Shown here piece after piece: positions 9,072-23,100 of a DNA stretch of 64,000 bases (positions are counted from its first letter, which is position 1; every line of letters begins with the position of its first letter). The stretch comes from Sceloporus undulatus (taxonomy: Eukaryota; Chordata; Lepidosauria; Squamata; Phrynosomatidae): positions 121,146,599-121,210,598 of the forward strand of contig NC_056526.1 of the NCBI RefSeq assembly GCF_019175285.1. The letters run 5' to 3'. A program made the translations under genes and the position numbers. The notes under the pieces were generated by a model that was not told the origin of the DNA, did not search any database, and saw only the letters and a program-made list of their open reading frames with translations.

Positions 9072-11719
9072 AACATTAACTGGCATTTTATCCTAGCAGA
9101 AAACTAAAATAGGTAAATCTCAGTTCTAAAATTTTGGTTTGACAGAAATAAGTAGTCAGTACTTTACCCCTTGTTCTTCATTTTTGGGTTACTAAATAAC
9201 TGACAGAACATGTATAGGCATAAGCCTCTTCAGTTTTGAGTGCTTCCAAACAATCATAGTTGAACAGAAAAATAATGGACTGGCATCTTAGGATGCCCTT
9301 GTGCAATGTGATTCTACATTGAAAAGGGAGAGAGTGCTGAACTCTTCCACTTCTCAATGGAAATCTGTCTCATCATGGAGTATGCCCCTCTCACCTTCAA
9401 AAGACTTCTTGGTAGTATTGTGTTATGCCGGCTCATACCAGACTAGTGAAGTTGAAAAGATTATGTCCAGATTCTTATTTATGTACTACACTAGCATAGA
9501 CAGTGCTACCAAGAAGAAAGCCACAAGAATGGTTATTATGAAGGGAAAAGGCAATGCAGAAGTATGGCTATGAGTCAGTAGATTTTGTCTGCTTTCTCTT
9601 ACTATTACTGTGTGCACCAGCAAGCGTAGTGCTCCAGTAGGATTCTGCCCAGGTGCTCATAGTTCTCTCCATCTTAACTGTGTTAATTGTATCTGATTTC
9701 AGATTTCAAGAGAAAATAATTTCTGGGTGTTATGGGTAAAGAATTATGATTTATTCATAAAATTCTATCCTATCTATTTGTCTTGTTATCTGCAAGCAGA
9801 TAAAAATAGTTCCTTGTATATATAAAACTGTAACATTACCTACAGGTATGTAACATTTCCATAAAGTAATTTGCAGCATCAAACTATTTATTAATTCCTT
9901 TAAAGATCTGCTATGTTAATTACAGTTGGGGTAGGCATAGATGAATAGTTGTGAAGGTACGAAAGGTGGAAAATACAGGATTTACTGCATATTATCTTGC
10001 TGAGAAGTTAAAAAGTTGCCAGGATAGACAAAGTAGCCCAAGGGTTCACGAGATCTAGTCTAGTTCCTGGTGCCAGTTCTCAATCTATTTGGGTGTGTGA
10101 TATGCAAGAAATTATGAAATGAACAAACTGTATAATACTTCCTTTAAAAATAGAAGCAAAAATGGGAATTAATTGAATTCTGGTCCCAGGTATTACTGAC
10201 AAATCATGTGTGGGCATTACTTGAGAATGTTAAGTTAATCAGTAAAGTAATGAGCTAGAATTCAAGGTGCACATGGAGAATTCTATCATCTCTGACGTCT
10301 CAGAACAAACCATTGCCACTTTGTGAAATGCTTTGTAAAGTTCTGTCATGTGCAGAATTTTATAGATCTTGTGGCAGTTAAATAAGACATTTGTATTTAT
10401 ATTTTGCTACCAATACCTGAGCAAAAAGAATTGGTCCTTGAATTTCGCTGTGAAAAGCAGACTTTCTTAACAAGCACATTTCAAGATTAGAATATTCAGA
10501 ATTTTATCAGTATACAATTTTTGTTACAATTGATACAGGCTTTAGAAATAGAAGAAAGATGAATGTGCTCTTTATGTTCTAAAATCTAGCCCATAGATTA
10601 TTAATGGAATGTTTAACAAATCTTGTATCTTTTTTATTTGCTCAAAATGTCAAGCATCTTAAAGGTATTGACATCATGGCTCAGTTTGTGATTAGGAACA
10701 AAGTGCTCCATTGGAGTTTAAATGCTCTTCACATTCACAATCAGTGTTTTCTGTGTGTGGTTGCCTAGTGTACAAACTGATTTGTGAGTGGTAGACTGGT
10801 CTATGGGGAAATAAGACTCCAGATACTGTCAAATAGGCTTTTTCTGTAATACCAAAGATAGATAGGTGTATTTCATTGGCACACTGGACTTTCAGAATTC
10901 AAAATTGAATTCTTGGGCAATACAGTACCACCTATCAATATAATCTACTTTCTTGCTAAATTAGATTGAAATACAATACTGAAGACAAACTTGGTCCTCC
11001 TGATGTGGTGTTGATTTGTATGATGTAAGTTCTTGGTTTTTGTTCATAAAGGCAGCAAAACTGTTCATTCTGTATTAGAAAAGCAAGATAATAGGATGAA
11101 TGGACCATAAAAATCTGAATAAATGTAATGATATACAGTACTATTTTCCTTTTTTGCTTAATGCACATCAGTTTCTTAAGGAGAGACCTCCAGGATTCAT
11201 TTTACTGCATAACCAATTTAGAATTTTAAGTAACTCTGTGCCTGCAGTTAGTTTTTCCCTACTTTTGGATCATTGGTTATGTCTCCATGGTCCCTTTAGA
11301 AGTAGTGGAATATAATATAATTTGTTCCCAGTCAAGATCCTAACGGTGCTTAAATCCTGTGTAGCTGAATTGTAAGGATTTGCTTTGTGCCTGGGCTAAT
11401 TACAACTGCTAAATACCTCTTGAAAGCCTTAGACTCTGTCCTTCCATATGGTTGTGTAAATGCATAGAACCACCAATTTACACTGGCATTCTTTCATTTG
11501 AGACAAAAGTGTGTGTTTTCAGAATTTATTCTGTCACACACTGTTCTGGCAGAAAGAGCAGTTTAATGACACCAACTGCTGTTTTTGTCTTAGGTGTTCC
11601 TGTATTGCAAACTTGAGGTGTGATTTTCAAGTCCTGTGGCTCAAACTGACTAAGTACTGTTAATTCCATCTTATTTGAGTTTGTGCACTGCAGTTTTGTG
11701 TAAAAAATGATGTTCCATA

Positions 11720-11725
11720 AATAAA
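11720..11725 (+). terminator. Possible distal poly(A) signal of DCUN1D4
   Basis: AATAAA followed within 10-30 bases by a GT/T-rich stretch (tatttgtgtcttttgtttc), the usual layout of a cleavage site. Repeat-derived and unstructured DNA begins soon after. Confidence 0.5.
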
Positions 11726-11745
11726 ACAGTATTTGTGTCTTTTGT

Positions 11746-12258
11746 TTCAGAAATTGTTTTTATGGCTCTCTTCCATCAGTTTGTAAAAAAAAAAAAAAAG
11801 CAAAAGGAATGAGAATAGATGAAAGGAAAAATGGGGAGGTGGAGAGGGAAGGCTAAGAAAATACACTTTGTTCCCTCTATGGCAGTGCTCAACCAACTGG
11901 AGGAGAGGGATAAGCTGCTCTACCAAAAGGACATTGTTGCCTGAAGGATGCCTGGTAGGGATGGGTTCCTCATCTGTTTTCCATCTGGGTAAATAACCCA
12001 TTAATGGAATAAAGAAATTACTCTGTTAACTGAGGATAGGCATGACCTGGCCAAAAAAATGAGAGGAGGGAAACAGTACCTGCTGCTATAAAGGTAGGGA
12101 GGCATTCCAGCCTGCCAAGTTTAATACTTCATTGAAAAGGAAAGTTAACTCACTTCACTTGAGGAAATACTGCCAAAATTGGGTGGAAGAGTGTGGAAAC
12201 TCACATTCAAATCTGGGTTGGGCTGCTCTGATTTCTGAGGTCTTTTTGGCAGGATATT
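11746..12258. other. DCUN1D4-CR1 spacer
   Basis: Begins with a poly(A) tract of about 15 near 11785 and a purine-rich stretch. No gene or named repeat is seen. Confidence 0.4.
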
Positions 12259-15200
12259 CATAGAATCGTAGAGTTGGAAGAGACCAAAAGGGCCATCCAG
12301 TCCAACCCTCTGCCATGCAGGAACTCCCAATCAAAGCATCCTCAACAGATGGCCATCCAGCCGCTGTTTAAAGACCTCCAAGGAAGGAGACTCCACCACT
12401 TTCCGAGGAAGTGTGTCCCACTGTCAAACAGCCCTTACTGTCAGGAAGTTCCTCCTAATGTTGAGGTGGAATCTCTTTTCCTATGGTTTGAATCCATTGC
12501 TCTGGGTCCTGTTCTGTGGAGCAGCAGAAAACAAGCTTGCTCCCTCCTGAATGTGACATCCCTTCAAATATTTAAACAGGGCTATCATATCACTTCTTAA
12601 CCTTCTCTTCCCCAGGCTAAACATCCCCAGCTCCCTTAATCGTTCCTCATAGGGCATAGTTTCCAGACCCATCACCATTTTAGTTGTCCTCCTTTGGACA
12701 CGCTCCAGTTTCTCAATGTCCTTTTTGAATTGTGGTGCCCAGAACTGGACACAATCTTCCAGGTGGGGCCTGACCAAAGCAGAGTACAGTGGCACTATTA
12801 CTTCTCTTGATCTAGACACTATACTTTTATTGATGCCCCCTAAAATTGCATTGGCCTTTTTAGCTGCCACATGACACTGTTGACTCATGTTCAACTTGTG
12901 GTCTACTTGGACTCCCAGATCCATTTCACCTGTAGTCCGTTCAGCCAGGTTCCACCAGCCTATATCTGTGCATTTCATTTTTCCACTCTTAAGTTCAGTA
13001 CCTTACATTTCTCTGTGTTGAATTTCATTTTGTTAGCCTTGGCCCAGCTTTCTAGTCTATTCAGGTTGTTTTGAATATTGATCCTGTCCTCTGGAGTATC
13101 AACTATTCCTCCTAATTTGGTGTCATCTGCAAATTTGATAAGAATGCTTCCAATTTTGTCATCCAAGACATTGATAAAGACGTTGAATAGCACTGGGCCC
13201 ACGACAGAGCCTTGTGGAACTGGTCACTTCTCTCCAGGATGAAAAGGAGCCATTGCTGACCACACTTTGGGTTCGGCCAGTCAACCAATTACAAATCCAT
13301 GTAATAGTTACCTTGTCTTGCCCACATTTTACAAGCTTGTTTGCAAGAATGTCATGGGGAACCCTGTCAAAAGCCTTACTGAAATCAAGATATACTATAT
13401 CCACAGCATTCCCTTCATCTAACAAGCTGGTAATTTTATCAAAGAAAGAGGTAAGATTTGTCTGGCATGACATGTTTCTCTGAAACCCATGTTGACTCTT
13501 TGTGATTATGAAATTGTCTTCTCAGTGTTCACAGACTCTCTATTTAATGATCTGCTCTAGAATCTTTCCTGTTATTGATGTCGGACTAACTGGATGATAA
13601 TTATTGGGATCCTCTTTTTCCCCTTTTTGAACATGGGGACAACGTTTGCCCTCCTCCAGTCTGCTGGGACTTCTCTTGTTCTCCAGGAGTTCTCAAAGAT
13701 TATTGCCAATGGCTCCGATATTACATTTGCCAGTTCTTTTAATACCCTTGGATGTAGTTCATTTGATACTAGAGACTTATATTCATTTAGATTAACAAGA
13801 TATTCCTATACTATTTGCTTATTCTGTGTTGATATTCCCCTATTCTGTCCTCTGCTCCATTATCCTCAGGTCGAGCACCCTTTGCCTTTTCTGAGAACAC
13901 AGAGGCAAAGAAGGTGTTGAATAATTCTGCCTTTTCTCTGTCTTCTGTTAGCATTTTTACATCTTCTCCACGCAGTGGCCCTACCATTTCATTTTTCTTC
14001 CTTTTGCTGCGGACATATCCCCAAAAGCCCTTTTTATTGTTCTTAGCCTCTCTAGCAAGTATGAGTTCATTCAACACTTTAGCTTTTCTGACTTTACATC
14101 TACACATGCTAGCTATTTGTTTGAATTCCCCTTTGGTGACTTCCCCATTTTTCCATTTCTTATACATGTTCCATTTAAAACTTAGCTCAGTTGAAAGTTC
14201 CTTAGTCATCCATTCTGGTTTCTTGAGACACCTCCCAGTTTTCTTTCTCACTGGAACTGTTTGAAATTGTGCCTTCAGTATCTCCCTTTTGAGAAACTCC
14301 CATCCATCCTGAACTCCCTTCTCTTTTAGTATTCCTGACCATGGGATCACCCCCCAGTATTTCTCTAAGTTTACTGAAATCAGCTCTCCTAAAGTCTAGA
14401 ATGTGTGTCTGACTATGCCTGGCTTCTCCTTTCCATTGTATTACAAACTCCTGAAGAACATGGTCACTTCCACCTAATGATCCTATCACTTGCACCCCAT
14501 TAACCAAGTCATCCTTGTTGGTTAGGACCAGATCTAAAATAGCTGACCCCCTTGTTGCCTCTTCCACCTTTTGGACAATGAAATTGTCTTCGAGGCAAGT
14601 GAGGAATTTGCTAGGCCTTGAGGATTTGGCTGAGTTTGAATTGCAGCAAATATCAGGCTGGTTGAAGTCGCCCATCACTACTACATCTCTCTGAGTGTGT
14701 GGTCATCTGTTCTAGAAAGACATCATCCAATTCCTCAGTCTGACTTGGAGGTCTGTAGTGGACTCCCACAATAACATCCTTGTTGTTTCTCTTCCCTTTA
14801 ATTTTTATCCAGATGCTCTCCACCTGGCTTCCAGTATTGATGTACTGGATCTCTTCACTGGTGTAAATATATCTGACATATAGTGCTATTCCTCCTCCTT
14901 TCCTGTTTGGCCTATTTCTCTTAAAAAGGTTATACCCCTCTATTTCTACATTCCAGTTATGAGACTCATCCCACCAGGTTTCAGTGATGCCTATTATATT
15001 TGTTTTGTTGTACTAGGAGTTTGAGTTCATCTTGCTTATTTCCCATGCTCTGCATTAGTGTAGAGACATCACAGACCATGGGTCCTCTTTACTTGCTGCC
15101 TGTGCAAGTTTTTTTGCCTCCCACTGCTGGGTCCTTGCACTATTTGTCTTGTTTCCTCTATGTCAATTTGACTTATTTTCTCCATCTTTTTTGCCTTCCA

Positions 15201-15335
15201 TAATATTGTTTCCCTCCTCCACGTAACTCACTTTAAACCCTCCTGATCAAATTCTTGAGACTGTTGGCAAGAACATTTCTTCCAATTGCCATGAGATGCA
15301 ACCCATCCAGTTGTCCCAAAGCATTCAAATCAGTC
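12259..15335 (-). mobile_element. CR1-type LINE, 5'-truncated and decayed
   Basis: Read on the minus strand, the endonuclease part is near 14678-14200 (GDFNQPDIC, then GGSDHVL). The reverse transcriptase follows at 13473-12975, with VYLDFSKAFDRVPHDIL and the catalytic [11 protein letters not shown]-terminal segment at 12978-12481 reads [13 protein letters not shown] and [16 protein letters not shown]. The 3' end at 12259 has the CR1-like terminus (ctacgattctatg on the minus strand). The reading frame is broken into at least five pieces, so the copy is dead. ORF1 and the 5' end are missing. Confidence 0.88.
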
Positions 15336-15640
15336 AATTCATTTTTTCACTGGACAGAATAGTTTTCTGAGTGCCCTGCTCAAAGGCCCAGGCCAACTGG
15401 ATGACAGACAGTACATTGTACATTCAAGCAGGTTGGTCAGAAATTGTAGTTCACAGTGCTGCTTGTTTATGTTCAGTAATTCAACATCTCATTAAGGTCA
15501 GCAGAGCTGGGGAGGGGGCACAGGAGAGAGTGTGGTTCACCAAAGGCATTTAATAACGTCACACCTGAAATGAGGTATTTCACGCACAACCACTAAACCA
15601 TCCTTGTATAGGATGCTGGCTTTTAAAAAATATCACAGTA
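15336..15640. other. Spacer between CR1 and SGCB 3' end
   Basis: No gene or repeat recognised. Confidence 0.4.
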
Positions 15641-15654
15641 ATTTATTAATATCC

Positions 15655-15660
15655 TTTATT
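15655..15660 (-). terminator. Possible SGCB poly(A) signal
   Basis: AATAAA on the minus strand, with a second at about 15642-15647. It lies 4.3 kb past the SGCB stop. Other minus-strand AATAAA signals nearer the stop (for example near 17136) could serve instead. Confidence 0.35.
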
Positions 15661-18490
15661 TTTAAGGAAAGTTTGACAAATGCATACTAGAGAACTTCCC
15701 TTGGTATCTGTTAATCAAAACTTGCTTCATAAAGCAGAAATACATGGTTCATATACAGCACATCAGAATCAAAAGGCATAATAAATGCATTTTAAAAATC
15801 TTGTCTGTCACACATACAAAGCAGCACAGATAAATTCATGTTTCATTTTGTATACAGTAACATGTTTGCAAATAAATAGTAAAATCCTCACAGTGGAAAA
15901 TACAGTGGCAAGTAATGTTTTGTAGTATTAAAAACCCATCTACATTTTTAATTGCCAGGTTTTTTAAAATTTGCTTTTAGGAACTTACTAGAAAGTTTGC
16001 AAAATTTTACTTTTTTACATGTTGCCTGTGGATAACTGTCAAAAGTTGACCTGTACATTAATTTGCACTGCATCCTCTGAGCCAAATGTTTATTACAAAT
16101 TAGCTTTACAGTGATTCCCACCATCTAATTTTCTCAAACTCTGCATGTACAATAGCAGTTATAATGCCATCCCCTTCCTATCCATGCCTGTTTACACACT
16201 AGCTACTCTTGACGGCTGTCATACCATTGGCATATTGTGCACCTAGGCAAATACAGTAGGAAATGAAAATTAGGAAATCCCCATGAACTTACCTAAGTGC
16301 TTTGAGGTGAATCCAGAGGCATCTCTGGATTGTGGAGTGAGTGCATCAGACATACCATCACTTGCTAAATATGGTCAGTATTAAAATTATTATTAAAAAC
16401 ATTCATTGACATACTATTCATTTTTATTAAAAATTAAATGTTGTAATGCTTTGCTATTGGCAGGAAATATGTGAACTCTGTTATTTCATAATCAAACTGC
16501 TCTAGAGAACAAGCTGCTCAAAGACTCTGCACTGTCATGAGCCAGAATTAAAATCTAGTAGTTGATTGCTTTGTTCATTCAGGGGCTGTACACATGGGTC
16601 AAAAGATCTGTCCCCGGTGAGATGATGCAGGTCAGTCAGGCCAACCCTAGCCCTTAGCCCAGTTTAAAATATCTGGCTGTTTGTGGCTGTGTTTCCCAAA
16701 AACTTCACAGTGACAGCTGGTAGTGCAGATGGTCATATGCCCCCTTAACTGCCACTGCCATTTTCTTGTAGTTGTGGCCTATAATATCGGAAAGGGGTGC
16801 CTGTCCATGTGGATGAAGTCAGATGCCCTCTTGGTGGGAGCCTGCACAGAGAACACTTGAGATAGTGGCAATGGCTCCACAGTGCAATGGGTAGGCAGGT
16901 GGGCATCTGAACACTTGTCTGTTGCCATGAAGACATGGTAAGTGCTGGGGGCAGGAATGGGCTGGATCCATGGGCAGAATATGTCAGGGTTGGTCTCTTG
17001 TATCCTGCCTGTTTGTGCTCTCAGTTACAGTACAAATAAGAAGAACACAATTTTCTTTCTAGTCTGCAATTACAAAAGCCTGATCCAATGAAAGGGCACC
17101 CTTAAAACATTTTGGCCCTAAAACCTCACACATAATTTTATTGGAGTTTTTCATTGTGCACTCCACATATTTCCTGCCCTCCATAACATATGAATCTGAC
17201 AATAAAGCCCATAAGTAAAAGAAGAGAAAGTATGGCCACTGTGAAGAACTTTGGCCAAATGCAACAAAACTGTTTCGCATACAAATCAGTCTATACATTT
17301 TGATGAATGCTTTCTTCTCTACCCCCATTTTATGGGGCTGAGGTAGAGTAGGGTTAAAACTATATAACTATATTAATAGTATTTAGTACATACATAGCAC
17401 ATTTCAAGTAGTTCAAACCACTTCATATAAACACGATCTTACTCCTTACAACAGTCCTGTAAGATAAGTCAGTAATATTATCCTTACATATAGAGCTAAT
17501 ACATAAATAGCACATTAAAATGGCGGGTGGTGGTGGTTATATCCAATATCAGGTTAACAGAAAAATGTTTCCACTACTCTGCTAGTGCTTGACAATAGCT
17601 AGCAGAACAAGTACTGGCAACACCTGGCAAAATGAAGTTATGTACTGTGTAAGCAGAATCAAAATACTGGGTTTTATAACCTTAAAAGGATGAAAACAAT
17701 TTCTTTAACTATTGCCATAACAGAACAATACCATTTGGATAAACCCCCAAATTATTAAGAACAATAATTTAAAGTTCAAAGGTAACAGAACAACCTAACA
17801 TCAAACCTTTAATTTGTTCACACCAAAAACATTAAATATGGATAGAAGCTGCCATAATTATCATGCAGAAGAATAAGCTATTTCAGCATGACTATCAAGC
17901 ATATACAACCAATACTGAAATGCTGTCCTGAATAAAGTCCTGAATTGCTCATACAGTATATAGTTTTGCATGCACTGGGAAATGAAGGGTCATGCGATTA
18001 TGAATTAATGTTTGCTAGCTGCAGACAGTGGAGATACAAAATATTCTATTTGGCACTGCTTATAGCATCTTAGAGATTTTCTTTACCTTAAAATGCTGTT
18101 GGAGGTTTGAAAGATTAGGATTCTTAAATATTAACCTTTCACTTATCTTCCAAATTACTTCTGCAGTTTTCTATACCTTAACCACCATCAAAACTTGATT
18201 GAGGATATCTTCAGCATCTATCTACATGTTGTTTTTGCCAAGTTTCCTTTCCTCTTGTGCCAAACTTTCAAAATATACAAGAAGAATTTGGGGTTTCAGG
18301 GGATGAGAAGCCCTTAATATTAATTTAGGGTGTCTGTTAGCATGTGGCTAAAGATAATCTAAGTATGTCCTTCCTGAACCTCAAACTATATTCCTTGACA
18401 GGGAAATAAACTGGGTATAACATAAAATACAATATATTCAAATACAAGCCAGAACCTATGTAAAGAATGGGGAAAGTATAACTATATGGC

Positions 18491-18623
18491 AGTGGTTTTC
18501 AATCTTTGTTCTTCAAAATGTTTTGGACTTCGACTTTCAAAAATCCCAGCCAGGATGGCTAAAGCGCAGCAATTATTTTTGAAGTCCCCAAACATCTGGA
18601 GGACGAAAGGCTGAGAACCATTG
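18491..18623. mobile_element. Palindromic MITE, family E (AGTGGTT...AACCATT)
   Basis: Inverted ends agtggttttcaatcttt and its complement near aaaggctgagaaccatt. The inner arms carry ttttggacttcgac / gaagtccccaaacatctgga. Related copies lie at 31674 and 41905. Confidence 0.65.
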
Positions 18624-19918
18624 CTTATAGAGTCTTCCTTTTATCCCATAAAGTCTTTCAAAACACTGCATTCAAGACAGATCTGAGTGGGGTGTGTGTG
18701 TGTGGATAATATCATAGCTAAAAAAATGATAGTTCCTGATGCCTTTCTTTGAAACAGTAATCCTGCTTTTCATGGGATATTTTCCAGAATACAATGCAAG
18801 CCTATTTATATATGAATTTATGCAAATAATGGTATGTATAAATGCTACAGAAAGGAACACAGAGTTCAATCAAGTTTGATGTTCACAAGAAAATGCTCAG
18901 CTTGTAACCTCTATTAGGCAGTCATTCATTTTAATATCTTGGCAAAATAGTATAGAAAAAGAAAGGTTAGCGCCTGTTTGCTTGCATCCCTACAAGTACA
19001 TATAACTGTAATCAAAAACAAGCAATTGATTGCCAAGTAGGTGTACAAGTTCTAGGGACATGAGACTCTTTACATTTCTATGTTTGCATTTTTGTAATTA
19101 TGAAGGCTAACATCATTCTCTTCTTTTGCATACAGTATCATACATGTATGCTTCAGTACACACAAAGTTGCAAGAGAAAACTGAATCTGTTCAAGACCGA
19201 AAGTTAGGGCAAATAAGGCTTATCTGTGAAGATTCTGGCAGAACATTTGGGAAAAATGTAACTTTGCAAAGCAAGAGTATCATAAAGAAAACTATGCTTT
19301 CTGGCAATGGCTTTGGTAACCTCAATTCAAAAATATCCTAAAGCAGTAGTTTTCAAATGGTGTGGTGGATCCCCCAGGGGGCATGTGAATGTTGCTCATG
19401 GAGGGCATGAGACCTGGAAGCTCTGATCACTCTATTTCCTCATCCTATACTTTTTTATGTGAAAATTTACACATGCATTGAGCTGAATATAGATTAAAAA
19501 AAAACCCCCTCTAATTTGAATAATATTTAATATAAAATGTTAAAATGTGAATATATACAAATGTGCAGATGAAAATTTGCACACTAAATAAACAAAATAT
19601 TTTTATTCATATACTGTGTCGAGCATGGGGGGATGGTTCAATATCTGCATGCAGATGTAAAAGGGGGGTCTTAAGGGTAAAAAGTCTGAGTAACACTGTC
19701 CTAAAGCACTTCGGGAGTGAAATTGGTGCCTAACGTATTGAGATGCACTCACATTAACTAATGGCTTATTTTAAACATGATTGATTATATCAATCTAATA
19801 CTGTGTAAAAAGTGCTTCATGTAATATGCTGTAAAAACAACAACAACCTTCCAAACATGCATCTGTTCAAATCTAATACAAATGGTTCATCCTGTTCCCA
19901 CTGTTCATAGCTTTGTCT

Positions 19919-20122
19919 TTAATATGTGTTGCCACAAGGGTTAACAGAGGTTTGACATCCCATGTTGCGGGTTTTAACTTGAACACGGAATAGAGTCCCA
20001 TCAGCACACATGCAAAGCTTGTAACGCTCCCAGTCACCGTTGCTAAATTGATCTTTGGGGGAATAACTTGGCAGTCGAGAAGTACTGACCATCACGCTTC
20101 CATTGAGGACAATGCTCTTATC
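19919..20122 (-). CDS. SGCB: SGCB exon 6 and stop
   Basis: Sixty-seven residues: DKSIVLNGSVMVSTSRLPS through YKLCMCADGTLFRVQV to NPCGNTY, then TAA. Too short a stop-to-stop frame to stand out by length, but unmistakable by sequence. Confidence 0.96.
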   Translation of the reverse strand, partial: DKSIVLNGSVMVSTSRLPSYSPKDQFSNGDWERYKLCMCADGTLFRVQVKTRNMGCQTSVNPCGNTY

Positions 20123-23100
20123 CTACCAAAGAAATATTTATATACATTAACACAAGTTATTCTACATGAAGAAGAACTTAGGTACTTTCATAACCAGAGT
20201 GAAAGTCCTTAGGAAGCCTTCTTATTTAGTATTAGGCCAACGTTTCATTTAGTCTAGTACTATTATCTATTATAGCAATGGCTCAAGTCCAAGAGATACT
20301 TTCTAGATGCCAACTCTGGGAGTTGTTGTCCAAACAGCTATGTTCCCAAGTTTTATTGTGATCCAAGCTAAAGGACTTTCCTAGTCCTGCTAGACAATAT
20401 CCTTTAACTAGAAAGATGCCACTGATTGAACTGGAAATCTTTTGCATGTAGAATATGTACAGTACATGTTAGACCAGTACCAAGTGTCAGTTGCTTCTTT
20501 TTAATCACTTTAATTTAAAATGCAAGAAGTGCCATTCAGAAACAAATTGGTCAGTTAACACAAGTTCAACCAAAGCAACTTGCTTTAAAAGCACTTTTAA
20601 AAGAAGAATTATTATTTAAGCTAGTGGCCATAACATCTGAACTGCATCTTGATACTTAATTTTCTGATTTAGTCCTATATTGGTATAATCCTATGTACTC
20701 CTATATACAGGCTACCAACTTGTCAATTCCCAAAGTTTTATTGAAAGATGTAAATCATATCAAAGGCCTAGTAATTTTGGATTGTCAGTGTTGGGAAGCA
20801 TTAAAACATACTTGATTAAACTTTCTAACACATAATATAATGTTTCACAGTATTAATATAATAGGCAGGATTCAATTTTTTTATTCAAACAAATGCAAAA
20901 ACAAAACCATTTTAAACATAAAAAAACCCTTTGAAAAAAGTGCCCCCCCCCAATCCTGTGTGAAATACACAATCTGAAACTTCAGTGTGCAACCTACAAT
21001 GCACAACATTGTGCATGGGCAACTTTGTCTGTTTGGTTATGGCACATTATTTTTCCTATGTTTGTCTTGTGCATGCATATACTACTAACAGAATGCCAGC
21101 TTTTGTGATGAGAACGGAATGAGGAGCACAGTCTTTATTGCCTTTGCCCAAAGGGCCTGGAACACCCTGAAGACTTGTAGAGTTGTTCTTCCCTTTTTAC
21201 AATCTTCCCAGCAGTGTAAAACAAACCAATTCCAAAGGGCTTCTGACCACTAAGTTTTAATGATATTAAAATTGCAGTTGGGAATCATATGGATTTTGTG
21301 ATTTGTCTGATTATTTAAAAACACATATTTTAGTCTTTCTTTGAATTGCTGACGTAAGCTTTAGAGAGGTGGGATATAAACATTTTATTAAGTATAGTAA
21401 AAATATTGCCAGAATAATCAAATCAATTCATTCACATTTGTACCCTCCCCCCCAAGTGGGAATTGTGCAGCCTGTGGCCTACATGTAGCCATGTAGGACT
21501 TTGGTGTGGTCCCAGAGCTTCCATCACTGAAAAGAGCTAAAAAATGGACAATCTTTCATGCAAAACCTCCTGAGTTCATGTTCCTCCATTAAAATGTGAA
21601 TTCCTCCATGCTTCATTTGCATCTCAATAGCATTTTAAAGAATTCATAATCATAACTGGGTGTGATACATGGGGGTCCAGAGGGTATTTGGAAATAGGGC
21701 AAGTGCTGCTCTTGGTCTCTCCACAGATGTCTACTCTTACTTCCACAATCGTCAGTAGATCTGGTCTAAAAAGACCCCATATCTTAGGGGAGGGATGGAA
21801 GAATAAACTCAAGAGCTTGTGCTAGCTCTGAAGTAACAAAGCAGTCCTATCACACACCTTTCTTTTATCACCTTCACAGGAGGGCATTGATCCCCAAAAC
21901 CTGGGTTAGTTTATCCATGGGTCAGTTTAAGTACAGTCTGCTCTCCCTAGTTCCAGACTCCCCTGTGTATGGGGAAAAGAGTGTATGCTCAAGCTCCATA
22001 GGAAATAATTAGGTGCGTGCACGTAGTGGCACACGGGGCGCATAGCGCAGGTATGCACCTCATTATTTATAAAGGGGCTTACCTTCTGCGTAAGCTCAAA
22101 GCTGCAGAAGGCAAGCCCACCTATGAGGAGGACTGACTTTAACTCTTATCAAGAAAGGCTCCATCTCCTTCTCTGAGTAGAGTAACAAGAAGCAAAAGTT
22201 TAATCTGTCCCAGGAGCACCTAAAAGGAGCATCAACTACCTCTATTCAATCTGGTGCGGTGCCACTTCTGACTTTTTAAATGCTCTGGTGGGGAAATGGT
22301 GGTGGTGGCAGCTCTTTGGCATGTCCCCTCAAAGGAACAGCATGAGGAATTGAGTTTTGAAGGATCTGAACAAGACATTTGTGTATGTTTGTCCGCTTTT
22401 CTGAGTTAAAAGGCAAAGTTATCACATTAAAATTAAAGGCTGTAATCACTGCCAACACAGTTGCCATTTTCTTTGCATTGCCTTTTCATCCTTCACTGCT
22501 AACACAGTTGCCATTTTCTTAACCCCACCTGCACCAATTACCACAGTTCCCTCCTCATTTATCCAGCCTTTAGGGTGAGCACAAATTCTATCAGAATTTT
22601 GTAAGTTCTCTGACACCATTTTCCTTTGCTTCATCTTTTACATCCTGTTTCATGCCCCTAAGTTTTATCAACAATTTATCTGTGAGTTTCAATTCATAAT
22701 TTGCCCCCCAAACCTGCCCTCAATTTATACATGAGCTTGACATATAGTCAAGTATATGGTAAATCCATGGATTTGTAGATTACCTAACTAAAATGTGACC
22801 ATTTTACTATCATTTCTTTAATTCAATTGCAGCCCTATATATACAGTAACTGGAATTACTCACTGCTCTCAGTTCCATATCACCCCACATATGAAACTCA
22901 ATGGTTTTGCCCATGATGAAAACACCTTCATTTCCACGGACAATAGCATGCCCATCCACCTTTATATTTAGATCACTGGTGGCATTGCTGGTAATCTGAA
23001 AAGAAAAAAACACAGCTGTAAAAAAAAAGTCAAAATAGTTTGCTTCAAAATTCATTTTATTCTTAAACAGAGCTGCTTAACTTTTTGGTTAAAACAGACA

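Larger units (their letters stand above)
7818..11745 (+). other. DCUN1D4: DCUN1D4 3' UTR (probable extent)
   Basis: About 3.9 kb of AT-rich, largely repeat-free sequence follows the stop. Two AATAAA signals (9066 and 11720) suggest alternative ends. Scattered ORFs here, such as one near 9301-9573, have no recognisable domain. The extent is inferred from the poly(A) signals and the absence of repeats. Confidence 0.55.
15630..19918 (-). other. SGCB: SGCB 3' UTR (probable extent)
   Basis: AT-rich sequence after the stop. It is mostly unique but includes a palindromic MITE at 18491-18623 and an unclassified repeat-like patch at about 19350-19700 (tggtggatcccccagggg). The extent is inferred; human SGCB also has a 3' UTR of several kilobases. 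Confidence 0.45.

Noticed and set aside
9301-9573. 90-codon frame downstream of DCUN1D4
   Set aside because: Lies in the inferred 3' UTR, with no recognisable domain and no splice context.
12481-14678. Several minus-strand frames of 75-179 codons as host genes
   Set aside because: They carry CR1 endonuclease and reverse transcriptase motifs ([16 protein letters not shown]) in a broken order of frames; a dead LINE.
16540-17000. Possible coding or transposon segment inside the SGCB 3' UTR region
   Set aside because: GC is higher than around it, but no inverted ends, family motif or sustained frame could be shown.
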